The notes under the pieces: model-generated | What the model saw: only the letters and a program-made list of their open reading frames with translations | The model's database searches: none | What the model was told of the DNA's origin: nothing | Position numbers and translations under genes: made by a program | Shown: positions 61,985-64,000 of the stretch, piece after piece | Position numbering within the stretch: position 1 is the first letter of the stretch | How the letters are laid out: the number at the start of each line of letters is the position of its first letter | NCBI RefSeq assembly: GCF_004355005.1 | Contig: NZ_SMSJ01000001.1 | Coordinates: 248,001-312,000, forward strand | Length of the DNA stretch: 64,000 nt | From: Dankookia rubra | Lineage (GTDB): Bacteria; Pseudomonadota; Alphaproteobacteria; Acetobacterales; Acetobacteraceae | Direction: 5' to 3'

Positions 61985-63904
61985 TCAGCCCGCCACGCGG
62001 CCGAGCGGCAGCAGCAGCTCGACCGCCAGGCCATCCGTCGCCCAGTCGAAGCCGGCCGTGCCGCCGAGCTGGGCGGCGCTCTGGTTCACCAGCCGGTGGC
62101 CGAAGCCGCGATGCGCCGGCGTCGCCACCGCCGGCCCGCCCTGCTCCGTCCAGCGCAGGCGGAGGCCTGCCCCGTCGGCCGTCCAGTCGACCGTGACCGT
62201 CCCGCCCTCGCGCGACAGCGCGCCGTACTTCGCCGCATTGGTCGCCATCTCGTGCACCGCCAGCGCGATCGCCGGCGCCGCGGTCGGGCCGAGCGGCAAG
62301 GTCGGCCCCTGCAGGCGAAGCCGCTCCGGCATGCCGTCGTCACCGCCGAAGGGCTCCAGCAACGCGCGCAGCAGCGCCTCCAGCGTCGTGCCGGGCAGGT
62401 CGGCCCCCAGGCCGGCGATCGCCGGCCGGACCAGGTCATGCGCCCGCGCCAGGGCACCGACGCGGCCGAGCAGCGCGTTGCGCATCGCCTGCGGCGTGGC
62501 CGCGCCGCGGGCGCTGTAGCTGACCAGACCGCTGACGATGGCGAAGAGGTTCTTCACCCGGTGGTCCAGCTCGCGCAGCAGCAGCTCGCGCGTCCGCTCC
62601 GCCCGCTTCCGTTCGGTGACTTCCTCGCAGACGATGCCGACACCCAGGATTTCCTGCGTCTCGGGGTCGCGGACCGGGTAGAATTGCTCGACCCAGTCGC
62701 GCTGCACGCCGGGTGCCCTGGCGGTCTGGCCGGTGAACTCGATGCCGGTGATGGTCTCGCCCTGGTCCAGCACCCGACGGAACAGCGGCTCGGCCGCCGC
62801 CTGCAGGTCCGGCACGAGGTCCCAGGCCAGCCGGCCCAGATGCGCCTCCACGGGGAAGCCGTTGATCTCGGCCAGCGCCTCGTTCACCCGGACGAAGCGC
62901 ATGGCGCGGTCGAACTGTGCCAAGCCGAGCGGCGCCGAGCGGTAGAGCGTCTCGAGATCCGCCAGCCGGCGGCGCGCCTCGGCCTCGCTCTGCCGCCGTG
63001 CCGCCTCGGCGGCATGCCGGGCCGAGAGGTCGTAATGCGTGCCGCTCAGCACCACGGCCCGGCCCTCGGCATCGCGCTCGATCACCTCGCCGCGCGACAG
63101 CACGGGGATCCAGCGGCCATCGGCATGGCGCAGCCGCAGCAGTACCTCGATGCGGCCGTCCAGGCCGGCATCCTGGGCCTGCGCTAGGTTGCGCAGGACC
63201 TCCTGATCCTCCGGATGAACCAGGGTCCGCCAGACGGTCACCGGCACGGTCTTCATCGGCGGCAGGCCGAGCATCTCGCACCAGCGCGCGGTGACCTCCA
63301 GCAGGTCGGTCCGCAGGTCGCGCTGCCAGGCACCAAGCTCCGCCCCGGCCAGCGCGACCTCCAGCCGGCGATGCGCGGTGGCCAGCCGCGCCTCGGCCCG
63401 GGTGCGGCGGGTGATGTCGACCAGCACGGCGGAGACGACTTGCCAGCCTTCCAGCTCGACGCATCGGGCGCGGACCAGCATGGCCTTCGGCGCGCGGTCG
63501 GGCAGCTGCAGCCGGGCGTCGAAGACCTCAGGCCGGTCGCGGCTGGTGACGCCAGCCAGCCGGCGGCGAAGCTCCTGGCCGGCGCGACCGTCCAGCGCCG
63601 CGCCCCAGGCCTCCGGCAGGCGTTCGGGCCGGCAGCCGAGCAGGCCGGCCGCCTCGGCATTGCCGGCCAGGACGCCGAGGGCCGGACGGTCCAGGATGAC
63701 GGCCGCCACGGGGATGATGTCGAGAATGCCGGCGACGGCAGCGGCGCTCGGGGACGGGCGAAGGAAAGACTGCGTCAATGCGGGACCGGGCGGCGAGGGA
63801 AAGAACAGGCGGGCGACGCCGGGCGGCCCCGGCAGGACGCAGGGAAGTGGAGTGGCGACCGGTAGACACGCGCAGGATGCCGGACACCGCACCAAAGGTT
63901 TCAT
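61985..63904 (-). CDS. PAS-domain sensor histidine kinase, HWE family
   Basis: About 640 residues. At least three PAS domains in tandem, for example VALAGAELGAWQRDL and LETLYRSAPLGLAQFDRAMR, the latter followed by PAC-type WVEQFYPVRDPETQEILGVG. The kinase core is LRELDHRVKNLFAIV with the phospho-His, then HEMATNAAKYGALS and LRWTEQGGP, the W-x-E marks of the HWE family. No membrane helix is evident, so it may sense light, redox or a soluble ligand. ATG at 63904 is the first start; residues 1-40 look weakly protein-like and TTG at 63778 is a possible later start. Bases 63905-64000 hold no gene. Confidence 0.85.
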   Translation of the reverse strand: MKPLVRCPASCACLPVATPLPCVLPGPPGVARLFFPSPPGPALTQSFLRPSPSAAAVAGILDIIPVAAVILDRPALGVLAGNAEAAGLLGCRPERLPEAWGAALDGRAGQELRRRLAGVTSRDRPEVFDARLQLPDRAPKAMLVRARCVELEGWQVVSAVLVDITRRTRAEARLATAHRRLEVALAGAELGAWQRDLRTDLLEVTARWCEMLGLPPMKTVPVTVWRTLVHPEDQEVLRNLAQAQDAGLDGRIEVLLRLRHADGRWIPVLSRGEVIERDAEGRAVVLSGTHYDLSARHAAEAARRQSEAEARRRLADLETLYRSAPLGLAQFDRAMRFVRVNEALAEINGFPVEAHLGRLAWDLVPDLQAAAEPLFRRVLDQGETITGIEFTGQTARAPGVQRDWVEQFYPVRDPETQEILGVGIVCEEVTERKRAERTRELLLRELDHRVKNLFAIVSGLVSYSARGAATPQAMRNALLGRVGALARAHDLVRPAIAGLGADLPGTTLEALLRALLEPFGGDDGMPERLRLQGPTLPLGPTAAPAIALAVHEMATNAAKYGALSREGGTVTVDWTADGAGLRLRWTEQGGPAVATPAHRGFGHRLVNQSAAQLGGTAGFDWATDGLAVELLLPLGRVAG

Positions 63905-64000
63905 CAAAAAAGTGTGATAATTCGTCTCCGTGGCGGCCCAAGTATCACGCGACTATTGGCCCGGGACTTGGGTCGCCCGCCGTCACCCGCCCTACCCGCT

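Overview
The window is very GC-rich and almost fully coding. It uses GTG and TTG starts freely, and many genes overlap by 1 to 16 bases. Its contents (electron-transfer-flavoprotein:ubiquinone oxidoreductase, COQ7, HWE histidine kinase, GluQ, Bug/TctC binding protein, PQQ-type sugar dehydrogenase beside a DUF2231 membrane protein, an AcpXL lipid A cluster) point to an aerobic alphaproteobacterium, most likely Acetobacteraceae of the Roseomonas/Belnapia kind. The family is inferred from gene content, not from a marker-gene comparison.

Region 1 (1-14.3 kb): a divergent NDP-sugar epimerase fragment, then fourteen plus-strand genes that are nearly all translationally coupled. These are inositol-phosphate synthase, histidine phosphatase, CmoB-like methyltransferase, a circularly permuted glycoside-hydrolase-fold protein, topoisomerase IB, CgeB-like glycosyltransferase, nucleotidyltransferase, PIG-L deacetylase, GT4 glycosyltransferase, CelD-like acyltransferase, phosphopentomutase, a second methyltransferase, a GH5-like protein and a CaCA exchanger. 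The set reads as a pathway that makes inositol phosphate, activates a sugar, glycosylates, N-deacetylates, acylates and methylates. This logic resembles mycothiol or inositol-glycan assembly, but the product is unknown. It is the best candidate for an undescribed system here.

Region 2 (14.3-28 kb): catabolic enzymes (GMC oxidoreductase, esterase, ABM monooxygenase), a two-domain anti-phage-type dCTP deaminase with a 445-base leader region next to tRNA-Gln, a TPR lipoprotein with ispE, a class II aldolase/cupin pair, a Bug-type binding protein, and a 1060-residue secreted SGNH-esterase/RTX protein.

Region 3 (28-48.5 kb): mainly housekeeping genes. These include ETF-QO with a clear terminator, a cysteine-free family-4-like uracil-DNA glycosylase, lytic transglycosylase, moaB, amidase, an enolase-superfamily enzyme, a three-repeat trefoil-like protein, a RlmI-like methyltransferase, panC, the sugar dehydrogenase pair, gluQ, esterases, an HNH nuclease, dsbB-coq7 and tandem GSTs.

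Region 4 (48.5-64 kb): a KaiC-like ATPase coupled to a hybrid histidine kinase, otsB-otsA for trehalose, tRNA-Leu, and a complete very-long-chain fatty acid lipid A cluster (acpXL, fabZ, a degenerate ketosynthase, an active ketosynthase, adh, lpxXL). panE and an HWE histidine kinase follow.

Five copies of a 110-145 bp multi-hairpin intergenic repeat sit immediately after stop codons. Three lie at convergent gene ends; two lie in and just after the lipid A operon.
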